DNA of 64,000 nt, from the NCBI RefSeq assembly GCF_001654915.1, contig NZ_LXEQ01000016.1; one strand, given 5' to 3'. Positions 1 through 8,022 of the stretch are shown here, in pieces. A program made the position numbers and the translations under genes. This DNA comes from Buttiauxella ferragutiae. Lineage in GTDB: Bacteria; Pseudomonadota; Gammaproteobacteria; Enterobacterales; Enterobacteriaceae. A model generated the notes under the pieces. It saw only the letters and a list, made by a program, of their open reading frames with translations. It made no database searches and was not told where the DNA came from. Each line of letters begins with the position of its first letter. Within the stretch, counting starts at the first letter, position 1.

Positions 1-48
1 GGAGGCTGACAACCCCTATTTTCAATTTTTATTTCAACCGTCGATTTT

Positions 49-915
49 TTATTCAAAATTGCTATGAACAGCCAGTTTTTCTAGTCTTGGGAAGCCATAA
101 CGCTGCAAAACGGGTGTTAATTGTGCAATCTCAGGAGTCAGCCCCATACAGAATGCAATATTCTCATCAGAAGATACTGCATGCGGAGATTCATGCTCTA
201 AAAGCCATACAGTACGGCGAGCAATCGCAGCACCGGAATCTATCAGCCTTGTGCCTTCGGGTAAGACTTGTAGCAACTCTTCTTCTAATAGAGGGAAATG
301 GGTGCAACCTAATACCACGGTATCTGGCGGCTCCTTCATTCGCAGCCATGGACGAAGAATCTTGCGTAGTTCCTCAAGATCTACAGGCTGACCATGCAGC
401 TTGGCTTCCGCTAATTCCACCAGCTCTGCCGAACCGAGCATTTCGATTTTGCATTCCGACGCAAAGCGTGCGACCAGTTCGTGAGTATAGGGGCGGCGAA
501 CAGTGCCGCGAGTCGCCAGCAAACCTACAACGCCGTTAGTCGTCAAACGCGCTGCCGGCTTAATAGCAGGAACGACGCCCACCACAGGGAATGCGAATTT
601 CTCACGCAGAGCGGGAAGTGAGACGGTACTTGCCGTATTACAGGCGATGATGGCGAGTGCGAGTGGGTAGCGTTCCTGAACCGCAGTAACAATTTCAACT
701 ACGCGTTCAACAATGAACTCTTCGCTTTTCTCGCCGTAGGGGAATGCTACGTTGTCGAAAGCATAAATGTAGTGCAGGTCAGGCAAAAGCTGCCGGACTT
801 CATCATACACAGAAAGCCCACCGACACCGGAGTCAAAAACCAGTACGGTGGGACGTGTATTAGAAGGTATAGCTGCCAGAGAGATAGTATTCCCGTCCTG
901 GGGTTTGATAGCCAT
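49..915 (-). CDS. murI: glutamate racemase MurI
   Basis: Converts L-glutamate to D-glutamate for peptidoglycan precursors in the cytoplasm. The 288-residue product shows the family pattern: an FDSGVGGLSV segment near residue 20, the first catalytic Cys in ACNTAST and the second in VLGCTHFPLL. An upstream in-frame start exists, but the ATG at 915 (MAIKPQDGN) matches the E. coli N-terminus and is preferred. This start lies 56 bp inside the 3' end of btuB, so the two genes are translationally overlapping, as in E. coli. The window begins just after its stop codon. Confidence 0.97.
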   Translation of the reverse strand: MAIKPQDGNTISLAAIPSNTRPTVLVFDSGVGGLSVYDEVRQLLPDLHYIYAFDNVAFPYGEKSEEFIVERVVEIVTAVQERYPLALAIIACNTASTVSLPALREKFAFPVVGVVPAIKPAARLTTNGVVGLLATRGTVRRPYTHELVARFASECKIEMLGSAELVELAEAKLHGQPVDLEELRKILRPWLRMKEPPDTVVLGCTHFPLLEEELLQVLPEGTRLIDSGAAIARRTVWLLEHESPHAVSSDENIAFCMGLTPEIAQLTPVLQRYGFPRLEKLAVHSNFE

Positions 916-2746
916 AAACCGTCTCGTAATCTTTATCGAACAGGTTGGCGATTCTACCACGAACAGTGAGATGAGAGGTGACCGGATATGAAGCCGCTAC
1001 ATCAACTGTGCTATAACTCGGCAAAATTTGCTGAGTCGGGTTATAAGCAGAGGTGTTGTTGTCGTAACGTTTGCCGTAATACTGCCACGCTACATCCATA
1101 TTCACGTTAAACATCACCCAGTCGAGCTGGTACTTAGCCTGGCGCTTAGCGCGGCGAGCCAGCACTTCATCACTCTGGTCATCACGCGGATCCATATACT
1201 GCAACGTTAGCTTATGAGTAAAGATGCCAGTATCCACGCTACCGACCCATTCCAGTCCTTTGATAGTCGCAGATTTGATGTTGTCATAAGACCCGTCATA
1301 AGTGACCGGATCGGAGTAGTAGGTAATCAGATTTTCAATCGTGTAGTGATAAGCAGACAAACGCCAGTCCACAGGACCGGTTAATCCTTCAAGCCCAGCT
1401 TCCCATTGCTTGGATTCTTCTGGTTTCAGATTTGGATTGGAGTCGATGCCAAAGCGCGTGGAGCCATATTGTTGCCCGAGGGAAGGTGCAAGGAAACCCG
1501 TGCCATAAGAAACTGTCGCACGATACCCTTCAACGAATTCCCATCCAGCCGCGGTTTGCCATGTACCGTGCCAACCGAATTGCTCGTCGTGGTCTTCACG
1601 ACCTGAAGCTTCCAGGGTCACATCGCCAAACTGCTGCTGACCACTCAAGTAGACGCCCGTGTTATCACGGTTATAACTGTCAGACATGACTGTGTCAGAA
1701 GAAGTCAGACGCTGTTGCTGCCAGTCAATACCTGCGCTGATCGAGCCATTCCCGACAACAAAGTTGTTACCCCACTGGACGTTGCGTTGGGTCATATAGT
1801 CGAGCGTCGTACCGTCGTTATAGCGGCCATACACGCTGCTATAGTTATAGTCCTTCACTTTTTGATAGCTCGCCAACAGCTGCGAAGAGTAGATCCCGGA
1901 ATGGAAACGCAGGCCCGCATCGTAGTTCTGGTTATAGAGTTGATGCTCGTCTGCGCTATACGCCGGAGTATAAGGAGGCGCACCTAAATCGTAATCGCTG
2001 TTGTTGGAATAGCCATAAGTACGGAAGAAGCCGTCAAACTCCTCGCTAAACTTATGCTCCAGGCCAGCCCAATAGCTTTTGCTACGGTAACCATCTCTAT
2101 CGTTATCACCGCTATAAGTAGAATGCGGCTGAACGTTAAAACCCTTAGTGGTTTCGTATGAGCCAGACACTGTCGCTACCGTATCGCCAAAACGCTGGCG
2201 CCAGGTACCGTCATATTGCTGATAGCTATCCGAACCCACACCCGCATTGATTTGCGACTTTTCTTCATCGCTCTGCGTGATGATGTTAACCACGCCGCCA
2301 ATCGCGCCAGAACCGTAAACCGCGGAACGTGGGCCACGAATGTATTCCACGCGCTGCACTAAAGAAATCGGGATTTGGCTAACATCCGAGGAGTTGGAAA
2401 TGCCAGGGCGGGCAAGCGGAATACCATCCACCAGCACCAATACATGGCTGGCGCTGGTGCCACGGACAGACATTGAAGAACTCTGCCCAAGACCACCATA
2501 CTGAGCAATATCGACGCCAGGTAAACGACGCATGACATCGTTCATCGATTTTGCCTGCCATTGGTCGATCTCTTCCCGGGTCACAATATCAGTTGGCGCC
2601 AGAACGGTATTGACGGGTTGCTGAAAACGGTTGGCCGTTACCACCAGAGTATCGTCAGAATTGCTGTCTTGCGCCCAGCCTGAAAAAGCCGTTACGGACA
2701 GAGCCGTAAGCAGCGAAAGTTTTTTTACCATCATTTTAATAAGCAT
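860..2746 (-). CDS. btuB: outer-membrane vitamin B12 receptor BtuB
   Basis: TonB-dependent transporter that takes cobalamin across the outer membrane. It has an N-terminal signal peptide ending near SGWAQ, a TonB box (DTLVVTA) just after it, a plug domain containing LPGVDI and YIRGPRSAVYG, and a beta-barrel ending in aromatic F (SGSYTF). It is 628 residues against about 614 in E. coli, and the barrel loops are clearly diverged. The start is uncertain: an ATG lies inside the leader hairpin, and two adjacent ATGs (MM) follow four codons later, nearer the E. coli start. Expression is controlled by the upstream cobalamin riboswitch. Confidence 0.96.
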   Translation of the reverse strand: MLIKMMVKKLSLLTALSVTAFSGWAQDSNSDDTLVVTANRFQQPVNTVLAPTDIVTREEIDQWQAKSMNDVMRRLPGVDIAQYGGLGQSSSMSVRGTSASHVLVLVDGIPLARPGISNSSDVSQIPISLVQRVEYIRGPRSAVYGSGAIGGVVNIITQSDEEKSQINAGVGSDSYQQYDGTWRQRFGDTVATVSGSYETTKGFNVQPHSTYSGDNDRDGYRSKSYWAGLEHKFSEEFDGFFRTYGYSNNSDYDLGAPPYTPAYSADEHQLYNQNYDAGLRFHSGIYSSQLLASYQKVKDYNYSSVYGRYNDGTTLDYMTQRNVQWGNNFVVGNGSISAGIDWQQQRLTSSDTVMSDSYNRDNTGVYLSGQQQFGDVTLEASGREDHDEQFGWHGTWQTAAGWEFVEGYRATVSYGTGFLAPSLGQQYGSTRFGIDSNPNLKPEESKQWEAGLEGLTGPVDWRLSAYHYTIENLITYYSDPVTYDGSYDNIKSATIKGLEWVGSVDTGIFTHKLTLQYMDPRDDQSDEVLARRAKRQAKYQLDWVMFNVNMDVAWQYYGKRYDNNTSAYNPTQQILPSYSTVDVAASYPVTSHLTVRGRIANLFDKDYETVYGYQTPGREYYLSGSYTF

Positions 2747-2985
2747 CCGCTTTCCAATAAGGATGCCGCAGACATAACCGATAGCACGCGATAGTTATGC
2801 AGATTGCGACGTATACCGGCAGGTCTTCGGGCTTGGAGGTGTGTGACTACTGGATGATGACTTCCCGCTTTGTTTAGCAGTGTCTGCACTTGGCGCTCAT
2901 CCCACCGTTCCTTACCGCTGCGCGTCAGCCCCAGAGTTGCACTGGGTTCCCTTTTAACTCATGTAAAAAGGCCGGAAGCGCTATG
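2745..2985 (-). promoter_or_regulatory. cobalamin riboswitch in the btuB leader
   Basis: The long btuB leader contains the B12 box, read on the minus strand as AGCCCGAAGACCTGCCGGT (about 2810-2830). It also has the purine-rich aptamer core, including the segments GGGAACCCAGTGCAACTCTG and GATGAGCGCCAAGTG. Nearest the gene, GCATCC pairs with GGATGC across a 12-nt loop. This makes a hairpin that covers the ribosome-binding region, as in the E. coli btuB translational switch. Binding of adenosylcobalamin would be expected to stabilise this closed form. Exact ends are approximate. Confidence 0.9.
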
Positions 2986-3100
2986 CTACGATTTTGTTAA
3001 TAAGATTGTCCAGACACATCAAAATGCAACAGCACTGGACATCATCAACCTATTCCCTACAATCGCCGCGTAGTTTGACTTTATTAACAGGTAGCAGCTC

Positions 3101-4201
3101 ATGACTCCCGAACATCTCCCAATTGAACAGTACGACGCGCAACTGGCCGAAAAAGTCGCCCGCTTGCAAAGCATGATGGCCCCTTTTGCAGCACCAGCGC
3201 CGGAGGTGTTCCGTTCGCCAACCAGCCACTATCGGATGCGTGCTGAATTTCGTATCTGGCATGATGAAGACGACCTGTACCACATCATGTTTGAAAGCCA
3301 GACCAAACAACGTATTCGGGTCAACAGCTTCCCGGCAGCTAGTTCGCTGATCAATGCATTGATGCCTGCGATGCTCGACGGCGTGCGTGATATTCCCGCC
3401 CTGCGCCACAAACTCTTCCAGATTGATTATCTGACGACGATGAGCAACCAGGCGGTTGTCTCGATGCTTTACCACCGGAAATTGGGTGAAGAGTGGCAGC
3501 AACACGCTGAAGCACTGCGCGACAATCTGCGGGCTCAGGGTTTCAATGTTCATTTAATTGGCCGTGCGACCAAAACCAAAATCGAGCTGGATCAGGATTT
3601 CATCGATGAGCGTTTGACTGTTGCCGGTAAAGAGATGATTTATCGCCAGGTGGAAAACAGTTTCACGCAACCCAACGCGGCGATGAATGTTCATATGCTG
3701 GAATGGGCGCTGGATGCCACGCACGGTTCAAAAGGCGACCTGCTGGAACTGTATTGCGGTAACGGTAACTTCTCGCTGGCACTGGCTCGCAACTTTAATC
3801 GCGTGCTGGCAACTGAAATCGCCAAGCCGTCTGTTGCTGCCGCGCAATACAATATTGAAGCGAATGAAATTGAAAACGTGCAAATCATTCGTATGGCCGC
3901 GGAAGATTTTACCCAGGCGATGAATGGCGTGCGCGAGTTTAACCGCCTGAAAGGTATCGACCTGAAAAGCTACCAGTGCGAAACCATTTTCGTCGATCCA
4001 CCACGCAGTGGTCTGGATGCTGACACCGTGAAAATGGTGCAGGCGTATCCGCGCATCCTTTATATCTCCTGCAACCCGCAAACCCTTTGCGAGAACCTGG
4101 AAACATTAAGCGAAACCCATAACGTGTCACGGCTGGCGCTATTTGACCAATTCCCGTACACGCACCATATGGAATGCGGTGTGTGGCTAACACGCAAATA
4201 G
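3101..4201 (+). CDS. trmA: tRNA (uracil-54-C5)-methyltransferase TrmA
   Basis: SAM-dependent methylase that makes m5U54 in the T-loop of tRNA, and also modifies tmRNA in E. coli. Its 366 residues equal the E. coli length. Visible motifs are the SAM-binding LLELYCGNGNFSL (about 215), the FVDPPRSG motif, the nucleophilic Cys in YISCNP (about residue 324) and the C-terminal HHMECGV with the catalytic Glu (about 358). It is transcribed divergently from btuB and ends at a strong bidirectional terminator facing yijD. Confidence 0.98.
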   Translation: MTPEHLPIEQYDAQLAEKVARLQSMMAPFAAPAPEVFRSPTSHYRMRAEFRIWHDEDDLYHIMFESQTKQRIRVNSFPAASSLINALMPAMLDGVRDIPALRHKLFQIDYLTTMSNQAVVSMLYHRKLGEEWQQHAEALRDNLRAQGFNVHLIGRATKTKIELDQDFIDERLTVAGKEMIYRQVENSFTQPNAAMNVHMLEWALDATHGSKGDLLELYCGNGNFSLALARNFNRVLATEIAKPSVAAAQYNIEANEIENVQIIRMAAEDFTQAMNGVREFNRLKGIDLKSYQCETIFVDPPRSGLDADTVKMVQAYPRILYISCNPQTLCENLETLSETHNVSRLALFDQFPYTHHMECGVWLTRK

Positions 4202-4203
4202 CA

Positions 4204-4229
4204 AAACGGACGCCTCGGCGTCCGTTTTT
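4204..4229. terminator. bidirectional terminator between trmA and yijD
   Basis: Perfect stem AACGGACGCC / GGCGTCCGTT with a 2-nt loop, followed by a T-run on the plus strand and an A-run before it that serves the minus strand. It lies between convergent genes. Confidence 0.9.
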
Positions 4230-4245
4230 GTTTTAGAGCAGGCTG

Positions 4246-4602
4246 CTATTCCGTCACCTGGGATTTACGTGCGCGGATTTTAATACCAATCCAGAACAAC
4301 AATGCGACCGAAAGAACCGCTGGCAAGAAGTTGGAGCCAATAGCTGGATATTCAGCGCGTACCACTGCGCTATACAGCAACACGCCCAACACGAAACAAG
4401 CCGCTGCGATACTTGGCAAACCCACCGGCATCGTGCGGTTTTGGTAGCGTTGATGCAAACAGTACACCGTCAGCACCAGCGCGATAATTGGAAAAATGGA
4501 AAACGGCACAACCGAGCTGAACACTGCGGCAAACGTTCCGTTGATCGCAAGGCCTGCAATAAACGCTAACCCGAGCGTACCTCTATCTTGTAACTGTTTC
4601 AT
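4246..4602 (-). CDS. yijD: inner-membrane protein YijD (DUF1422)
   Basis: Small integral membrane protein of unknown function, 118 residues, matching E. coli YijD. It has about four hydrophobic segments: LGLAFIAGLAI, FPIIALVLTVYCL, AAACFVLGVLLYS and LSVALLFWIGI. The ATG at 4602 is chosen because it follows a strong AAGGAAGG Shine-Dalgarno. A GTG further upstream overlaps the fabR stop and is less likely. It sits 14 bp after fabR and is probably co-transcribed with it, which suggests a link to membrane lipid biology, though the sequence gives no direct function. Confidence 0.92.
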   Translation of the reverse strand: MKQLQDRGTLGLAFIAGLAINGTFAAVFSSVVPFSIFPIIALVLTVYCLHQRYQNRTMPVGLPSIAAACFVLGVLLYSAVVRAEYPAIGSNFLPAVLSVALLFWIGIKIRARKSQVTE

Positions 4603-4616
4603 TGCCCTTCCTTCAT

Positions 4617-5261
4617 TCACTCTTCAGATATTTGAGCCAATGCCATTTTTTCTTGCTCCCGGCGATACCAGTAATACGCACCTTTGGAAATCATGCGCAA
4701 CTGAAGTACCAGACGCTCTTCAAGCTGACGACGCTGATCGGCATCGACGTCTAACGCTTCGGCACCAGCACTAAAAACAATCGTCACCATCGCTTCTGCC
4801 TGCGCTTCAGTAAAGCTGCGCGACATACGATTTTCGAGTTCCAGATAATCAGCAAGTTCCGCAATAAAGTGCTGAATTTCACGCGCGACGGCGGCACGAA
4901 ATGCGGCTGACGTTCCAGAACGCTCACGTAAAAGCAAACGGAACGCGTTGGGATTATTACCGATAAATTCCATAAATGTTGAGACGGAGGTACGAATTAC
5001 GCTTCCTCCTTTGGCAATTCTTTGGCGGGCCTGGCGCATTAACTGGCGCAGCATCAGTCCACTCTCGTCGACCATTGTCAGCCCAAGCTCATCAACGTCA
5101 CGGAAATGGCGATAAAACGATGTTGGCGCAATACCAGCCTCACGAGCGACCTCGCGCAAACTCAGGCTGGCAAAACTTCGTTCAGCACTTAACTGGCTAA
5201 ACGCGGCTTCTACCAGAGAACGCCTGGTTTTTTCTTTTTGTTGCGCTCTTACACCCATCAT
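4617..5261 (-). CDS. fabR: unsaturated fatty-acid biosynthesis repressor FabR
   Basis: TetR-family repressor that in E. coli represses fabB and fabA according to membrane unsaturated fatty-acid status. The N-terminal helix-turn-helix is visible as SLREVAREAGIAPTSFYRHF (about residues 35-54). The rest is a helical ligand/dimer domain. The product is about 214 residues, with two adjacent ATGs (MM) at the start. It is divergent from sthA and leads the fabR-yijD pair. Confidence 0.96.
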   Translation of the reverse strand: MMGVRAQQKEKTRRSLVEAAFSQLSAERSFASLSLREVAREAGIAPTSFYRHFRDVDELGLTMVDESGLMLRQLMRQARQRIAKGGSVIRTSVSTFMEFIGNNPNAFRLLLRERSGTSAAFRAAVAREIQHFIAELADYLELENRMSRSFTEAQAEAMVTIVFSAGAEALDVDADQRRQLEERLVLQLRMISKGAYYWYRREQEKMALAQISEE

Positions 5262-5454
5262 GTTGCCTGAATCCCTTAAATCGAGCCCGCACTATACCAG
5301 AGAATAACTTAACTGCTTTTATACAGGATTGTGAATGATTGTTTACGCGACCATCCTCGCGTTACGCAGTAAAAAGCACAACGACAATTGGGTTATCCCG
5401 GCGTTGATGTTACCATCGTGTTGCTTTTATGTATAAGAACAGGTAAGCCTTACC

Positions 5455-6855
5455 ATGTCACACACCTACGATTATGACGCAATAGTAATTGGTTCCGGTC
5501 CTGGCGGCGAAGGCGCTGCAATGGGGCTGGTGAAACTTGGAGCAAGGGTAGCTGTCGTCGAGCGCTACCATAATGTGGGTGGCGGTTGTACCCACTGGGG
5601 AACCATCCCCTCGAAAGCTCTCCGCCACGCCGTCAGCCGCATTATCGAATTTAATCAAAACCCTTTATACAGCGACCACACCCATCTTCTCCGTTCTTCC
5701 TTCGCCGACATTCTTAATCACGCCGACAGCGTTATTAACCAACAAACTCGCATGCGCCAGAGCTTCTACGAGCGCAACCGCTGCGAGATGCTGCAGGGCG
5801 ATGCACGTTTTGTAGATGAACACACCATCTCGCTGGAATGCCACGATGGCTCGGTAGAAATGATCACCGCCGATAAATTTATTATCGCCTGTGGTTCACG
5901 CCCTTATCGTCCACCAGAAGTCGATTTCAGCCACCCACGCGTGTACGACAGCGATTCCATTCTTAACCTGCACCACGAACCACGCCACGTCATTATTTAT
6001 GGTGCTGGGGTAATTGGTTGCGAGTATGCGTCGATTTTCCGTGGCATGAACGTTAAGGTTGATTTGATTAACACCCGCGATCGCCTGCTGGCGTTTCTCG
6101 ATCAAGAGATGTCCGATTCGCTCTCTTATCACTTCTGGAATAGCGGTGTCGTTATTCGCCACAACGAAGAGTTCGAGAAAATCGAAGGTGTGGAAGATGG
6201 TGTGATTGTCTCGTTGAAATCAGGCAAAAAAGTGAAAGCTGACTGCCTGCTTTATGCCAACGGACGCACCGGTAATACCGATTCATTGTCACTGGAAAAT
6301 GTCGGGCTGGAAGCGGATGGCCGTGGTCTGTTGAAGGTCAACAGCATGTACCAGACTGCACAGCCGCATATTTATGCCGTTGGCGATGTGATTGGTTATC
6401 CAAGCCTGGCATCTGCGGCCTACGATCAGGGGCGAATTGCCGCGCAAGCGATGGTCAAAGGCGAAGCGACTGCTCATCTGATTGAAGATATTCCGACCGG
6501 TATTTATACCATTCCGGAAATCAGCTCCGTCGGCAAAACCGAACAGCAATTGACCTCGATGAAAGTGCCGTACGAAGTAGGACGGGCTCAGTTCAAGCAC
6601 CTGGCTCGTGCACAAATTGTTGGCATGAACGTGGGTACGCTAAAAATTCTCTTCCATCGCGAGACAAAAGAGATTTTAGGTATTCACTGCTTCGGTGAGC
6701 GCGCGGCTGAAATTATTCACATCGGCCAGGCGATTATGGAGCAGAAAGGTGGCGGCAACACGATTGAGTACTTTGTTAACACCACCTTCAACTACCCGAC
6801 TATGGCGGAAGCCTATCGGGTTGCGGCACTAAACGGCTTGAACCGCTTGTTTTAA
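5455..6855 (+). CDS. sthA: soluble pyridine nucleotide transhydrogenase SthA
   Basis: FAD flavoprotein that reoxidises NADPH with NAD+ in the cytoplasm, balancing the two cofactor pools. The 466 residues equal the E. coli protein. The FAD-binding VIGSGPGGEGAAMG lies at the N-terminus. GGGCTHWGTIPSKAL replaces the two-Cys redox motif of the related disulfide reductases, with only one Cys. The second dinucleotide fold is IYGAGVIGCEYAS, and YAVGDVIG is the second FAD contact. Its 3' end overlaps the convergent oxyR by 27 bp. Confidence 0.97.
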   Translation: MSHTYDYDAIVIGSGPGGEGAAMGLVKLGARVAVVERYHNVGGGCTHWGTIPSKALRHAVSRIIEFNQNPLYSDHTHLLRSSFADILNHADSVINQQTRMRQSFYERNRCEMLQGDARFVDEHTISLECHDGSVEMITADKFIIACGSRPYRPPEVDFSHPRVYDSDSILNLHHEPRHVIIYGAGVIGCEYASIFRGMNVKVDLINTRDRLLAFLDQEMSDSLSYHFWNSGVVIRHNEEFEKIEGVEDGVIVSLKSGKKVKADCLLYANGRTGNTDSLSLENVGLEADGRGLLKVNSMYQTAQPHIYAVGDVIGYPSLASAAYDQGRIAAQAMVKGEATAHLIEDIPTGIYTIPEISSVGKTEQQLTSMKVPYEVGRAQFKHLARAQIVGMNVGTLKILFHRETKEILGIHCFGERAAEIIHIGQAIMEQKGGGNTIEYFVNTTFNYPTMAEAYRVAALNGLNRLF

Positions 6856-7755
6856 CGCTGGCTCAAAATGGCCATCCATGTGTGTACGGATGGCCTCTGC
6901 GAGTTGCTCATAGCGACCACGCAGCGGAGAACCCGGACGATAAACCAGGCCGATAGTCCGGCGCGGTTCTGGTTTATAACATGGCAGATAGACGACACCA
7001 TCACGGCAACGCTCATTCGGCACGGCCAGCGCAGGTAATAATGTAATTCCACTGCCTGCCGCAACCATGTTACGCAGCGTTTCAAGGCTAGTTGCACGGA
7101 AATGCGTATCTTCGTCTGCACCCGCTTCAAAACAGAAACCCAGCGCCTGATCGCGCAGGCAATGCCCGTCTTCCAGCATCAGCAGCTTTTCACCCGCTAA
7201 ATCCGACAACGGGACGCGATCGCGCTCGGCCCATGGGTGATCCTGATAAATCGCCAGCATCATCGGCTCGTCGAATAACGGTACTTCAATAAACGCTTCG
7301 CTCTCTTTCACCAAAGCCAGAATCGCACAATCAAGCTTGCCGCTATCAAGCTGCGCAAGCAGTTGATGGGTTTGCGCTTCGTGAAGATACATTTCTAGTT
7401 TGGGGAAAGTTTTATGCAGCATCGGGATAATCTGCGGCAGCAGATAAGGCCCAACGGTTGGGATCAAACCAATGTGTAGCGGCCCGGACATCGCTTCGCC
7501 TTGTTGGCTCGCCATCTCTTTCAGGACTTTAACTTCGCGCAGCACAGTACGCGCCTGATCCACCAGCAGTAAACCTGCCTGAGTGAACAATACTTTTCGG
7601 CTAGTGCGCTCAAGCAACATTACGCCGAGCTCATCTTCAAGTTTACGAATCTGGCCGCTCAGCGTTGGCTGACTGACGTGGCAGGCATCCGCTGCCCGGC
7701 GAAAGTGACGATGTTCAGATAACGCCACCAGGTATTCAAGATCACGAATATTCAT
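6829..7755 (-). CDS. oxyR: peroxide-sensing transcription regulator OxyR
   Basis: LysR-family activator that senses H2O2 by forming a disulfide and then induces katG, oxyS and other genes. It has an N-terminal helix-turn-helix (HFRRAADACHVSQPTLSGQI) and a periplasmic-binding-protein-like sensor domain with the redox cysteines in GHCLRDQALGFC (about Cys199 and Cys208). The product is 308 residues against 305 in E. coli, longer only at the extreme C-terminus. A strong GGAGG lies before the ATG. It is divergent from oxyS, with OxyR half-sites between them. Confidence 0.97.
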   Translation of the reverse strand: MNIRDLEYLVALSEHRHFRRAADACHVSQPTLSGQIRKLEDELGVMLLERTSRKVLFTQAGLLLVDQARTVLREVKVLKEMASQQGEAMSGPLHIGLIPTVGPYLLPQIIPMLHKTFPKLEMYLHEAQTHQLLAQLDSGKLDCAILALVKESEAFIEVPLFDEPMMLAIYQDHPWAERDRVPLSDLAGEKLLMLEDGHCLRDQALGFCFEAGADEDTHFRATSLETLRNMVAAGSGITLLPALAVPNERCRDGVVYLPCYKPEPRRTIGLVYRPGSPLRGRYEQLAEAIRTHMDGHFEPALKQAVQAV

Positions 7756-7776
7756 TCTCTATCCTCCGGCGCCATG

Positions 7777-7830
7777 ATAGACCATGGCGATAGAAATCAT
7801 AGCAACGAACGATTATCCCTATCAACCATT
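7777..7830. promoter_or_regulatory. OxyR operator and oxyR/oxyS divergent promoter region
   Basis: ATAG half-sites at 7777, 7790 and 7799 and a CTAT at 7819 give the spaced, tandem half-site pattern that tetrameric OxyR contacts. The stretch AACGATTATCCCTATCAA resembles the E. coli oxyR-oxyS region as I recall it. The site would mediate OxyR autoregulation and oxidised-OxyR activation of oxyS. Confidence 0.7.
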
Positions 7831-7850
7831 GATGTTCAATAATAGCCATC

Positions 7851-7962
7851 AACAGCACAAACCATCTACGACTCTGGAATGTGTTGTGAGAACTCAGTTC
7901 TCCGAATGACCTACTGAAGCCAACGTGAATCATTTAGCGGACATTATGTCCGCTCTTTTTTT
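7851..7962 (+). ncRNA. oxyS: OxyS small regulatory RNA (peroxide-induced, Hfq-binding)
   Basis: OxyS is a trans-acting sRNA of about 109 nt made during peroxide stress. The position, divergent from oxyR, is diagnostic. The 3' half is conserved: a CCGAATGACCTACTGAAGCC segment, then CAACGTGAA, then the terminator stem AGCGGACATTATGTCCGCT and a T-run. The 5' half is not like E. coli, but ACAGCACA and TGTGTTGT (7852-7859 and 7880-7887) can form a stem-loop in the equivalent place. The 5' end is inferred from an AT-rich -10-like element (AATAATAG) and is approximate. Confidence 0.8.
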
Positions 7963-7963
7963 A
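7936..7963 (+). terminator. oxyS terminator
   Basis: Hairpin AGCGGACAT / ATGTCCGCT followed by CTTTTTTT. It forms the 3' end of OxyS. Confidence 0.88.
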
Positions 7964-7978
7964 TCCCTTATAAACAAA

Positions 7979-8006
7979 CAAGCCCGGCACAAGGCCAGGC
8001 TCTTCT
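7979..8006 (-). terminator. argH (arg operon) terminator
   Basis: On the minus strand, AGCCTGGCC-TTGT-GCCGGGCT forms a near-perfect stem just past the argH stop, followed by TGTTTGTTT. Confidence 0.75.
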
Positions 8007-8022
8007 TATCTTGCAGATAACG

